A program made the position numbers and the translations under genes. The notes under the pieces are model-generated. The model was given only the letters and a program-made list of their open reading frames with translations. It did not search any database and was not told where the DNA came from. Shown one piece after another: positions 56,159 through 64,000 of a DNA stretch of 64,000 bases; positions within the stretch are counted from its first letter, which is position 1, and the number at the start of each line of letters is the position of its first letter. The stretch lies in contig NZ_PJCF01000087.1 of assembly GCF_002835935.1 (NCBI RefSeq), positions 62,001 to 126,000 on the forward strand, written 5' to 3'. The DNA comes from Paraglaciecola sp. MB-3u-78. Lineage in GTDB: Bacteria; Pseudomonadota; Gammaproteobacteria; Enterobacterales; Alteromonadaceae.

Positions 56159-57727
56159 ATGAAATATAATCCTGTGGTGCTCTACACCATTATCGTTTCG
56201 CTTGGGGGCTTTATATTTGGTTTTGACGCCTCTGTTATTTCAGGAACTATTGGACAAATAAGTGCAGAATTTGGCTTAAGTACCGTTCAACAGGGTTTCG
56301 TTGTAGCCGCACCCACTTTGGGCGGCATAGCCGCAACCATTACCGCAGGTTATATTTCCGACACGATAGGTAGGCGTCAAACCCTAATTGGTATTGCGTT
56401 ACTCTATTTGGTAAGTGCCATATTTTCAGCACTAGCTCCTACTTATGACACCCTTATTGTTGCCCGATTTATTGGCGGATTGGCTTTTTGCTCTTTAATG
56501 ATCGCACCTATTTATATTGCTGAAATTTGCCCCGCAGAAAGTCGTGGTAAAATGGTCTCCATTAATCAGTTAAATATTGTTGTCGGCATTTCTGCAGCTT
56601 ACTTCTCAAACTATATGATTTTGCAAATGAGCCAATCAAATACCGATTTAGTTATGCAGTTAGGCATTGCCGATAATACGTGGCGATGGATGTTAGGAAT
56701 GGAAATAATTCCTGCATTTATTTGGTTAGTCGCTTTATTTTTTGTACCTAAAAGCCCTCGCTGGCTTTTAGTGCAGCAAAAACAAAGGGAAGCTCAGGCA
56801 TCTTTGAAGCGCCTTTACCCAAAAGCGACTCAAGACGCTCTACTTGCCACAATGACTGAAATAAAAGCCACAACGGGTGACAAAGTGCTACCTGTTGTTA
56901 CGCGCTTGAAAGAGATTGTAGGGCCTAAAATGCGCTTAGCGCTTGTTATTGGTTTAGTCGTTGGTATTTCTCAACAAGCGACCGGTGTAAACGCGATTTA
57001 TTTTTATGCTCCTAGCATTTTTGAGCAGAGTGGCGTAGGCACCAATGCGGCGTTTGCACAAGCCATATGGGTCGGGATAACAAACATCATATTTACTATT
57101 TTAGCCATGGCCCTTATCGATAAATTAGGCCGTAAACCACTGCTAGTTGTTGGCTTAATAGGCGTTGCTATCAGTATGACCATTTGCACTATTGGTTATA
57201 GTATGGCTACTTATCAGTTAACAAGTGCAGACTTAGTTGTGCTTTCAGAGTTATTAAAACATGACTTGCTTAATCCTTTAATTGATCAGGTATTTACTAG
57301 CGATGTTGAGTTTAAAAGGGCAGTAATAGGGATTATAGGAGAGCAGGCTTTTCAGACCAATCAGGGCGCGGTTATTCAAGCGGCGGCTACTTTGAATGCC
57401 ACTTTGATTAAAGTGGGTATACTGGGCTTCGTTGCATCCTTTGCATGTTCACTTGGACCCGTTATGTGGGTTTTGTTTTCTGAGATATTCCCTAACCATT
57501 TACGTGGTTTAGCAATTTCAGTTGTGGGTATTGCGAACAGTTTAGTGAGCTTTTTAGTGCAATTAGCATTCCCTTGGGAACTAGCTAACTTAGGCGCTGC
57601 GCTTACTTTCGCTATTTATGGCATATTTGCAGTAATTGGACTCCTCTTTGTTATAAAAATCGTGCCAGAGACAAAGGGTAAAAGCTTAGAAGAACTTGAG
57701 GTCATTTTGGGCGGGAAAGCAACATAG
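56159..57727 (+). CDS. MFS sugar porter
   Basis: 522 residues, 12 membrane helices, sugar-porter subfamily (XylE/GalP-like). Motifs: FGFDASVISGTIGQI in helix 1, GYISDTIGRRQTL in the 2-3 loop, RFIGGLAFC...IYIAEICPAESRGKM, VPKSPRWLL, QQATGVNAIYFYAPSIFEQSG in helix 7, DKLGRKPLLVVG, and final VPETKGKSLEELE. An unusually long loop (about residues 345-410) sits between helices 9 and 10. Exchange or proton symport of a monosaccharide or polyol is expected. Neighbouring oxidoreductase and dioxygenase suggest a catabolic set. Confidence 0.93.
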   Translation: MKYNPVVLYTIIVSLGGFIFGFDASVISGTIGQISAEFGLSTVQQGFVVAAPTLGGIAATITAGYISDTIGRRQTLIGIALLYLVSAIFSALAPTYDTLIVARFIGGLAFCSLMIAPIYIAEICPAESRGKMVSINQLNIVVGISAAYFSNYMILQMSQSNTDLVMQLGIADNTWRWMLGMEIIPAFIWLVALFFVPKSPRWLLVQQKQREAQASLKRLYPKATQDALLATMTEIKATTGDKVLPVVTRLKEIVGPKMRLALVIGLVVGISQQATGVNAIYFYAPSIFEQSGVGTNAAFAQAIWVGITNIIFTILAMALIDKLGRKPLLVVGLIGVAISMTICTIGYSMATYQLTSADLVVLSELLKHDLLNPLIDQVFTSDVEFKRAVIGIIGEQAFQTNQGAVIQAAATLNATLIKVGILGFVASFACSLGPVMWVLFSEIFPNHLRGLAISVVGIANSLVSFLVQLAFPWELANLGAALTFAIYGIFAVIGLLFVIKIVPETKGKSLEELEVILGGKAT

Positions 57728-57799
57728 AACGGTTGGTTTAAGCGAAATGACCTAGCTCAAGAAGCTTAGTAATCATTGCGTGTGCTTTATGTGCAAGCA

Positions 57800-58786
57800 T
57801 TATTTACCCGCCGCTTTTATCGCCGCAATTTGTCGTTGAAATGCTCGACTGGCTGTCCATGTCACTTTTTGAGGTTGTAATAGCCCGGTTAAAATTTCAC
57901 GACTGACATGTTCAACCTGATAGCTAAAACCGGAACAAGGGCGTGGTGCACTGAAATGATCCACACACGTTTCTAGTTTGTAAAGTTTGGCTTCTTTGGC
58001 TGCCCAATAGTCAGGAATAGCGATGTATCCTTCGTCACCAATTAAATACAGGTAATTTGGTAACTTACAGCGAAAGGAGGTGGCCAGTTGAGCGCTGGCC
58101 GATTGCTTGTGATACTCGTTTAGTATCACCACATCATCTTCTACGCCATTATCAGCCGCGTGAGACCAGACACTCTGTTGATCAGGGTCTTGACCCAGAA
58201 ATAACCAGGCCATTGCAATGGGATAAATACCCATTTCCAATAAACAGCCGCCGCCTAAACGATTGTCATATTCGCGAAGATCAGGGCGATATGGCAAAGG
58301 GTAACCAAAGTCTGCTTTAACATGTATTAACTTGCCAATGCGGCCTGCCTTTATCCAGCTTTGGGCTTTAGCTAGCACCGGCAAAAAATATGACCACATG
58401 CCTTCCATAAAGTAGCGCTGTTCTTTTTTGGCTACTTCAATAACCTGTTCAAGCTCATTCAGTGTTACGGTGGCTGGCTTTTCACAAAGTACATGTTTAC
58501 CTGCCAACATAGCGGCTATGGCCTGCTCTTTGTGCAAGGTATGAGGTGTGGCAATATAGATAGCATCTACCTTGGGGTCTGCAAGAAGCGCAGCATAACT
58601 GCCATAAGCAGCCTCAATAGAATACTTAGCTGCAAACGTTTCTGCGCTGGCCAAGTGCCTGGCACCTACGCCATATAGCTTGGCATTTTTTACATGCTGT
58701 ATATCGCTGGCAAAAGTGTTGGCTATGCGGCCAGTGCCTAAGATCCCCCAATGTAATATTTGCTTATTTTTAGCTGCGTTGCTCAT
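57800..58786 (-). CDS. Gfo/Idh/MocA-family oxidoreductase
   Basis: 328 residues from ATG 58786, where the conserved part starts; a GTG at 58855 would add 23 residues. NAD(P)-binding HWGILGTGRIANTFASDI, then DAIYIATPHTLHKEQAIAAM and GKHVLCEKPATVTLNE with the family's EKP lysine. A C-terminal domain with GGGCLLEMGIYPIAMAWLF supplies the substrate pocket. Resembles dihydrodiol/glucose-type dehydrogenases. Convergent with the sugar porter. Confidence 0.9.
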   Translation of the reverse strand: MSNAAKNKQILHWGILGTGRIANTFASDIQHVKNAKLYGVGARHLASAETFAAKYSIEAAYGSYAALLADPKVDAIYIATPHTLHKEQAIAAMLAGKHVLCEKPATVTLNELEQVIEVAKKEQRYFMEGMWSYFLPVLAKAQSWIKAGRIGKLIHVKADFGYPLPYRPDLREYDNRLGGGCLLEMGIYPIAMAWLFLGQDPDQQSVWSHAADNGVEDDVVILNEYHKQSASAQLATSFRCKLPNYLYLIGDEGYIAIPDYWAAKEAKLYKLETCVDHFSAPRPCSGFSYQVEHVSREILTGLLQPQKVTWTASRAFQRQIAAIKAAGK

Positions 58787-58930
58787 AGGGAAAGCCTTTG
58801 AGTCGTAGATTAAATGATCTTGCGTTGATACTTCTCTGACCGCGTCTTGTGGCACTCACATTACTAACATTGCACACCAAGTAACACAGGTCCCTAATAA
58901 GGCATGATATTAAGACACGTTCTGAAACTA

Positions 58931-59644
58931 TTAATGCTTATTTAGTCGGTCTTCTATAACTGTGCCAGATGAAAACCGATAACGCATATTTCTATAGACT
59001 GCAATATCAGTTATATCGCTAGGCGTGCCTGCAGGACAACAGCGATAATTGGTTGAAACACGATACTTTCCTTTTATATTTAATACTCGATGCCACGTGT
59101 GTCCGTGTAATAAAACCAAGGTTCCTTTTTTAGGGCTTAAAACGACTTGATTAGAAAAGTCTTGATTGATATCTCCTACTGTAATGGCACCTTCGAGGTG
59201 GGTAGCTGGCATTACCAAAGTTTGCCCGCCAATTTCCTCATTAATGTCCATGGTGTAAACCAATCGATTCAAATTAAACTTAGATTTGTCTTCTGGAGGT
59301 GAATCCTGATGCCATGCTTGACCTTTTGAGCCGTGTTTACTAAACATCACCATGGCATAAAGGTTAGACCAATCTTCACCTAAAATTGCTTGAGTTAATG
59401 CCTTGAGTCTTTGGTCATTATTTGGAATGTCAAAGTCACCAATGCCCTGCTCTTGAGGAAACCAAGGAATAACATCCGTAGCCGACTTCTTAAGAAATTC
59501 TTCATTGTGAACAAAATCAGGATCTTCTCCGAAATGCCTCATGATGTGATGTTGACAGTTATCCATAAGTTCATCTTCAAAAAAATTATCGATAACTAAG
59601 TAGCCTTGCTGCCAAAATTCTCTTGCTAGCTTTTCAATATTCAT
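58931..59644 (-). CDS. Phytanoyl-CoA dioxygenase (PhyH)-family protein
   Basis: 237 residues. Fe(II)/2-oxoglutarate oxygenase fold: WHQDSPPEDKS gives the H-x-D metal pair, and HGHTWHRVLNIKGKYRVSTN the distal His and the 2OG-binding Arg. The substrate is unknown; PhyH relatives in marine bacteria hydroxylate diverse small molecules. Divergent from the AraC regulator, which presumably controls it, and near a truncated second PhyH gene. Confidence 0.87.
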   Translation of the reverse strand: MNIEKLAREFWQQGYLVIDNFFEDELMDNCQHHIMRHFGEDPDFVHNEEFLKKSATDVIPWFPQEQGIGDFDIPNNDQRLKALTQAILGEDWSNLYAMVMFSKHGSKGQAWHQDSPPEDKSKFNLNRLVYTMDINEEIGGQTLVMPATHLEGAITVGDINQDFSNQVVLSPKKGTLVLLHGHTWHRVLNIKGKYRVSTNYRCCPAGTPSDITDIAVYRNMRYRFSSGTVIEDRLNKH

Positions 59645-59797
59645 ATCTCTACATTAGTCCTATAAAACAGAATTAGTCAGTAGTCCCAAGTGCTGAATAT
59701 TATGATAAGTTGTTTACCTAGTATTGGTAAGGTAAAATAATATCAATTAGTTATCCAAAACTATCATTTTTTATTCTCAATAATTTTGGTGAGCAAC

Positions 59798-60649
59798 ATG
59801 GACAACAAAAAGTGGCAGGACAAACTCGAACTAGGTCCTCTGTGCCATGAACAGTTTGTTGATATTGACTCCCTTCCTGAGATAGCGAGGCTGGGCATTC
59901 AATTATCGGGTATTTCCACTATGGTCGATACTTTTCATTTACAGCGTTCGGATCCAGATAATCATACAGTAATCTATACGCTAGCCGGTCAAGGCCTGTT
60001 AAAGACCCCCGAAGGCGAGTTTTACGCGCAAAAAAATAGCATGATCACTATTCCCGCCCGCTCGCCATTTTCAATTCAAGTGCAGACTTCGCCGTGGAAA
60101 ATTGTCTGGTTTAATCTCAATAATATAACTCGTTGGCAGTCTCTTTATAATCGCCAGCCGTTGCAGCCTTTCAATTATCGCGCTATGGTTATTTTTCATC
60201 TTTTGGGGCTAATTTTTCATGAAAAAAATAAGTCACTAAGTGAAACCTGGCTCAAACAATTAGAAATTTATCTGGATGAAAGCTTAAATAAGGGCGTAAC
60301 AGCGACCCGCGAACAAGATCGACTAGAGGATCTCTTTCATACAGTAAACAGTCAGCTACACGTCAATTGGACAATTAAAAGACTAAGCGATATGGCCTGT
60401 TATTCAGCAGCTCATATGCACCGACTGTGTCAACAACGCTTCGCCCGGAGTCCTATCCAACAGGTCATTTTTTTACGTATGGCACGAGCAAAGTATTTAC
60501 TCATTTATACTAATTTATCAATATCTCAAATTGCTGAGCAAGTTGGTTATCCAGAACTGAGTAACTTTTCGAAGCGCTTTAAAAAATCGATAGGAATATC
60601 TCCTGCGACCTTTCGTAAATCTGTCCTTATCGATCATAAAGTTGATTAA
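59798..60649 (+). CDS. AraC-family transcriptional regulator
   Basis: 283 residues from ATG 59798 (TTG 59786 and GTG 59789 are alternatives). N-terminal cupin-like sensor (HTVIYTLAGQGLLKTPEGEF, SMITIPARSPFSIQVQ). C-terminal double helix-turn-helix with WTIKRLSDMACYSAAHMHRL and LSISQIAEQVGYPELSNFSK RFKKSIGISP. Divergent to the PhyH gene and convergent to a PhyH remnant, so it probably regulates the oxygenases and possibly the sugar genes. Confidence 0.92.
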   Translation: MDNKKWQDKLELGPLCHEQFVDIDSLPEIARLGIQLSGISTMVDTFHLQRSDPDNHTVIYTLAGQGLLKTPEGEFYAQKNSMITIPARSPFSIQVQTSPWKIVWFNLNNITRWQSLYNRQPLQPFNYRAMVIFHLLGLIFHEKNKSLSETWLKQLEIYLDESLNKGVTATREQDRLEDLFHTVNSQLHVNWTIKRLSDMACYSAAHMHRLCQQRFARSPIQQVIFLRMARAKYLLIYTNLSISQIAEQVGYPELSNFSKRFKKSIGISPATFRKSVLIDHKVD

Positions 60650-60771
60650 GACCGCTTCCTAATTAAAGAGCCCTGATAATCATCGGCAACATGCCCTCTA
60701 AACTTTGTATTAGGCGGCTGTGCATCAGCTATTCAGGATAACAACACCTGATAAGCAATCTACTCTTATAA

Positions 60772-61035
60772 TTACTCGTCAAGTAAGCGAAGTGGGTGTT
60801 GTCCATTAACCATTCCCATGAAGGGAGAATGAATAGAATAACCGATTAAAGCACGCAGTTCTGGCGAAAGGACTTTAACCGTTTCTTTATCTAATTCTAA
60901 CAAGTAGTTTTCCTGTTGCCGCATAAATGCTTCACAATACTGGTGCGTAACAGCAAGTCTGGGAGATTTAGTTCGATTGGCACCGCCGCCATGCCATGTC
61001 GTTCCGAGGAAGAATATAACAGAGCCAGCGGGATT
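60772..61035 (-). pseudogene. PhyH-family C-terminal remnant
   Basis: Minus strand: NPAGSVIFFLGTTWHGGGAN, RLAVTHQYCEAFMRQQENYL, LSPELRALIGYSIHSPFMGM to a TAA (60772-60774). This is the distal half of a second, different PhyH-type oxygenase with its final His (TWHGGG); the start and metal H-x-D are gone. Upstream sequence (61036-61548) shows no gene. Confidence 0.8.
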
Positions 61036-61548
61036 GATTGATTGATTTTAGCGCAAAAAATTGGAGTTAACTCATATTATTGTATAATGTTTAGTGCTGG
61101 TTGTATGACAAAAACACTAACAACAACCCAGCTAGATAAGTATCAAAATAGGTAAATTTACTAATAGTTAGTATTTTTTTTACGACTAAAATAGAAGACT
61201 ATCAAGCATCCTCGGTAAAATAAATTGAGTACACATGTTTCGACACATTTAACCCATATTTGTATGCCTACTCTTGCCGTATCTGTTTTTCCAGTAGTTA
61301 TATCTTAGCTCACGCTTGAGTAGTTTGTCGGTTGGATTACGAGGTGTTTACACGTGGTAGTACATCTCTAAAACTAGCGGTGTTTACAGCACTTTATAAG
61401 CGACAATTTTACTTATGGAATAGGCGACTTAATTAGTCATCTTAATTACAGTGGCGCCATAACTGAACGTGACTACTGCATTTCATAAAGTCAAGGATAT
61501 TTGAATTATTATCTTGCATCAAAGTTTGATGTTTTGGGATGGAGGGAT

Positions 61549-62502
61549 ATGATCGATCTAAACGTACTGAAGGCAGCGGTTATGGACTCTCGTGACGGCA
61601 TAACAATCTCGGACTTTACGCTGCCCGATAATCCGCTGGTCTTTATTAACCCCGCTTTTGAAAGAATGACTGGCTATAGCCTTGAAGAGATTGTTGGTAA
61701 AAACTGTCGATATCTCCAAGGAGAAGACAAAGATCAAGAAGACCAGTTGGTCATCATCAGAGCAGCACTCAAAGACAAGCAGCCTTGCCTTGTTACCCTA
61801 AGAAACTACAAAAAAGATGGAACCATGTTTTGGAACGAACTGAGCATGTCTCCAATTTTTGAAGAGGATGGGACTCTGACACACTATATTGGCATCCAAA
61901 AAGATATTACCGCTAAGGTATTGATTGAAGAACAACTAAAGGGTGATTACAACGAGCTAAAGCGCAGCAAGACTATGCTCGAATATTTAGTCAATGTTGA
62001 TGCGTTAACCGGCATCAATAATAGACGTTTCCTAGAAGATCAGTTGGATATCCAGTGGAAAATAGCGAAGCGGCAAACGCAACTCGTCACCATCATGATG
62101 ATAGATATCGATCACTTCAAAAAATATAATGATACCTACGGACACCCTGCAGGAGATCAAGCACTCAAACGTGTAGCTGAAGTTCTAAGTAGCTCGTTTT
62201 TAAAATCGACAGATTTTGTGGCTCGCTATGGCGGTGAAGAGTTCATTATTTTGTCTATTGATGGTAAGCCAGAGCAAATAAGACAGTACGCTGACCGAGT
62301 AGTAAAAAAAGTAGCCGACTTAGATATACTACATATTGGCTCAGAGCTTGGTAAGCTCAGTGTAAGTTTAGGATTTAGTACCTGGCAGCCAGAGGAACAC
62401 GAAGCTGCGGCAGACATCATCAAGCAAGCTGACGAAGCGCTGTATCAAGCAAAAAATGCGGGACGAAATCAAGCTATCGCACATGTCGATAGCATAACTT
62501 AG
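61549..62502 (+). CDS. LOV-GGDEF diguanylate cyclase (putative blue-light sensor)
   Basis: 317 residues from ATG 61549 (GGAGGG just before; TTG 61501 would add 16). PAS/LOV domain first: DGITISDFTLPDNPLVFINP, FERMTGYSLEEIVGKNCRYLQG, with Cys53 in the NCR(Y/F)LQG motif where FMN forms its photo-adduct; later NYKKDGTMFWNELSMSPI and YIGIQKDIT. A linking coiled coil follows. GGDEF domain with DALTGINNRRFLE, MMIDIDHFKKYNDTYGHPAGD, and active site ARYGGEEFI. It should make cyclic di-GMP under light control. No membrane segment. Confidence 0.92.
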   Translation: MIDLNVLKAAVMDSRDGITISDFTLPDNPLVFINPAFERMTGYSLEEIVGKNCRYLQGEDKDQEDQLVIIRAALKDKQPCLVTLRNYKKDGTMFWNELSMSPIFEEDGTLTHYIGIQKDITAKVLIEEQLKGDYNELKRSKTMLEYLVNVDALTGINNRRFLEDQLDIQWKIAKRQTQLVTIMMIDIDHFKKYNDTYGHPAGDQALKRVAEVLSSSFLKSTDFVARYGGEEFIILSIDGKPEQIRQYADRVVKKVADLDILHIGSELGKLSVSLGFSTWQPEEHEAAADIIKQADEALYQAKNAGRNQAIAHVDSIT

Positions 62503-62756
62503 TCCACTAGCTTGCCTTAGTCTATAGAAACACGAATCAAAACGGTGCCGGATACATTCTGCAAATACTGTTTATATCAGCCACCGCTATGTCTGCAAAT
62601 GGCACCTATGCACAGAAGCTAACTATGTATAGTTGTTGTTTTTGAAAATCCAAGACTCTCTATTCTATTGGGCTTCAGGCAAGGCCATGACCCATTAACT
62701 TGACATAGTTTTACCCGTATTCTGAAGTGGTAATCCACCCACCTCAGGAGACTGAA

Positions 62757-63998
62757 ATGAACCCCAACTATCACTCAACCACTTGGCTTCTTGAAAGCCA
62801 ACTGGCGGCATACGTTGACGCTTTCAAGCGTCGCTTTACGGAAGGTCGCTACGTCCCTACAACCGTTGACAATTACTTAGCCAGCATTGCCCACTTCGCT
62901 CACTGGTTAACTCAATCTGGAATCGATATTCATGGAATCGATGAACAAATAGTTCATCAGTTTCTTTATGAGCACCTGCCGCATTGCGACTGCGCAAGTC
63001 GGGTATACCGTGTTCGCAGAACATTACAAACTGCACTCAACCATCTTCTCAGCGTCCTACGCGCAAATGCAGTCATCGAAAAGCCGGCAATTGGCATGAC
63101 GCCAGCAGATGAGGAATTACGCCGCTTCGATATGTATATGAGCCATGCTCGAGGGCTTGCGCCAAGTACGTGCCGACAGCGCCTTCGAGTCATTGCGCGT
63201 CTGCTGCTTGATAAATTCGCAAATAACACTGTGATAATTTCCGCGATGAATCCCGATGATGTGCGCAAGTTTGTCGCGAAGCAGAGCGAGTTGTGCAGCA
63301 CCCCACTCAGTATTACTCCCACCATCTCGGCATTGAGTGGGTATTTTCGCTATCGCGCTACGCAAGGCGATCCAGTCCATCATCTAACTGGGGTTCTATG
63401 CCGCCCAGCTAAGTGGCAACTTGCTTCGTTGCCAAAGACGCTCAATAGCGTCGAGATCGAATGTTTGATTGGGTCACTTGAGCATGACGGCCCATCTGCA
63501 CGCAGAGCTGCGGCCATCGTGCATTGTGCGTTGGGTCTTGGGCTGCGAAGTGGCGAAATAGCCAATCTCGGGCTAGATGATATCGACTGGCGTGCTGCCA
63601 CCATTGCACTGCGAAGAACCAAGGGTTGCCGCGAAGATGTCATGCCTTTACCTGCAGCGATAGGTCGCGCCATTGCCGACTACCTAAGACTTGAACGACC
63701 ACAAACCTCCAATCGTGCTGTTTTTGTGCGCAACATCGCTCCGCGCGATCAGGCAATTAGTCATCATCTAATCAGTAAAACAATACGACAGGCGTTTGCG
63801 CGAGCTGGTCTGCCGCACACACGGCCATACCTTCTGAGACACACGATGGCAAATCGTTTGCTCGAAGGTGGTAGTTCGCTCAAGGAAGTAGCGGATGTTC
63901 TGCGACATCGCTCGCTGAATACAACGATGATTTACGCCAAGCTCGACAGTAGAAATCTCGCTGCGGTCGCGCTACCTTGGCCAGGGAGCGCATTATGA
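62757..63998 (+). CDS. Tyrosine recombinase, first gene of a probable recombinase cluster
   Basis: 413 residues from ATG 62757 behind AGGAG. N-terminal SAM-like core-binding domain (YVPTTVDNYLASIAHFAHWL) and another helical stretch (SHARGLAPSTCRQRLRVIAR). The catalytic domain has Arg in GLGLRSGEIANLGLDDIDW, H-x-x-R in LLRHTMANRLLEGG, His in VADVLRHRSLNTT and Tyr in MIYAKLD. Its TGA overlaps an ATG (63995) at the window edge. Base composition is more GC-rich than its neighbours, which supports transfer. Overlapping recombinase genes are typical of RIT elements. Confidence 0.88.
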   Translation: MNPNYHSTTWLLESQLAAYVDAFKRRFTEGRYVPTTVDNYLASIAHFAHWLTQSGIDIHGIDEQIVHQFLYEHLPHCDCASRVYRVRRTLQTALNHLLSVLRANAVIEKPAIGMTPADEELRRFDMYMSHARGLAPSTCRQRLRVIARLLLDKFANNTVIISAMNPDDVRKFVAKQSELCSTPLSITPTISALSGYFRYRATQGDPVHHLTGVLCRPAKWQLASLPKTLNSVEIECLIGSLEHDGPSARRAAAIVHCALGLGLRSGEIANLGLDDIDWRAATIALRRTKGCREDVMPLPAAIGRAIADYLRLERPQTSNRAVFVRNIAPRDQAISHHLISKTIRQAFARAGLPHTRPYLLRHTMANRLLEGGSSLKEVADVLRHRSLNTTMIYAKLDSRNLAAVALPWPGSAL

Positions 63999-64000
63999 TT
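63995..64000 (+). CDS. Start of a following gene (cut by window edge)
   Basis: ATG overlaps the recombinase stop as ATGA; only two codons are visible. By analogy a second tyrosine recombinase is expected, but this cannot be seen. Confidence 0.4.

Noticed and set aside
1-64000. CRISPR array, prophage, toxin-antitoxin or restriction systems
   Set aside because: No regularly spaced direct repeats, phage structural genes, or TA/RM protein motifs were seen on either strand.

Overview
The window looks like chromosome from a marine gammaproteobacterium of the Alteromonadales (Paraglaciecola/Glaciecola/Alteromonas-like). This rests on gene content, not a database match: large TonB-dependent receptors, BetI/BetB/BetA, BCCT carriers, a TPR-sulfotransferase beside a receptor, an OmpW-type porin, CocE/PhyH/Gfo-Idh catabolic genes and a moderately AT-rich base composition with long AT-rich spacers. 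There is no rRNA operon, complete tRNA, CRISPR array or prophage module.

Layout. 0-4.5 kb is ordinary chromosome: the 3' end of an unknown gene, a VCBS/FG-GAP secreted protein, an unknown exported protein, dapD and a YgiN-like monooxygenase. 4.7-6.8 kb is mobile debris: a short inverted repeat, then the 5' parts of two different group II introns joined face to face inside their reverse-transcriptase genes. 6.9-9.4 kb is a PvdQ/QuiP-type acylase lipoprotein. 9.7-13.5 kb is a graveyard of IS91, IS1182 and IS30 remnants, a frameshifted solute-binding protein, and the exact 3' half of a CAU-anticodon tRNA that looks like an integration scar. 13.5-17.6 kb looks more GC-rich and holds a cytochrome b / SHP-like cytochrome c / diheme cytochrome c / PepSY operon with its own two-component system; the cytochrome b has an internal TGA.

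17.9-28.5 kb is a choline-to-betaine region: betI-betB-betA, a BCCT-like carrier, a TonB receptor cut by a fresh ISAs1-family insertion, a decayed PhoD-like gene and a second betI. Three BetI-type dyads lie upstream of betI and of the receptor, so the whole block is probably one choline-responsive regulon. 28.8-36 kb holds a zinc-ribbon protein, a Sua5-type tRNA-modification enzyme, a truncated solute-binding protein, a trio of exported proteins (two of them diverged paralogues) and a decayed methyltransferase-like gene. 36.3-41.5 kb is a small catabolic module: BenE-type permease, GntR regulator, class V aminotransferase and BCCT carrier. 41.8-46.6 kb is a TonB receptor followed by a TPR-sulfotransferase. 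46.7-51.1 kb holds a second two-component system, a delta-class carbonic anhydrase, OmpW and a small membrane protein. 52.2-54.1 kb is a CocE/NonD hydrolase.

54.3-56.1 kb is a second IS91 remnant, inverted relative to the first. Both copies carry the same modular palindromic inserts, which I consider the most unusual structure in the window. 56.2-61.0 kb is a sugar-type module (MFS porter, Gfo/Idh oxidoreductase, PhyH dioxygenase, AraC regulator, PhyH remnant). It is followed by a LOV-GGDEF diguanylate cyclase and, at the right edge, a tyrosine recombinase whose stop overlaps the start of another gene, suggesting a recombinase-in-trio element. Nine or more genes are broken by insertions, frameshifts, stops or deletions, so much of the window is a decaying accessory region.
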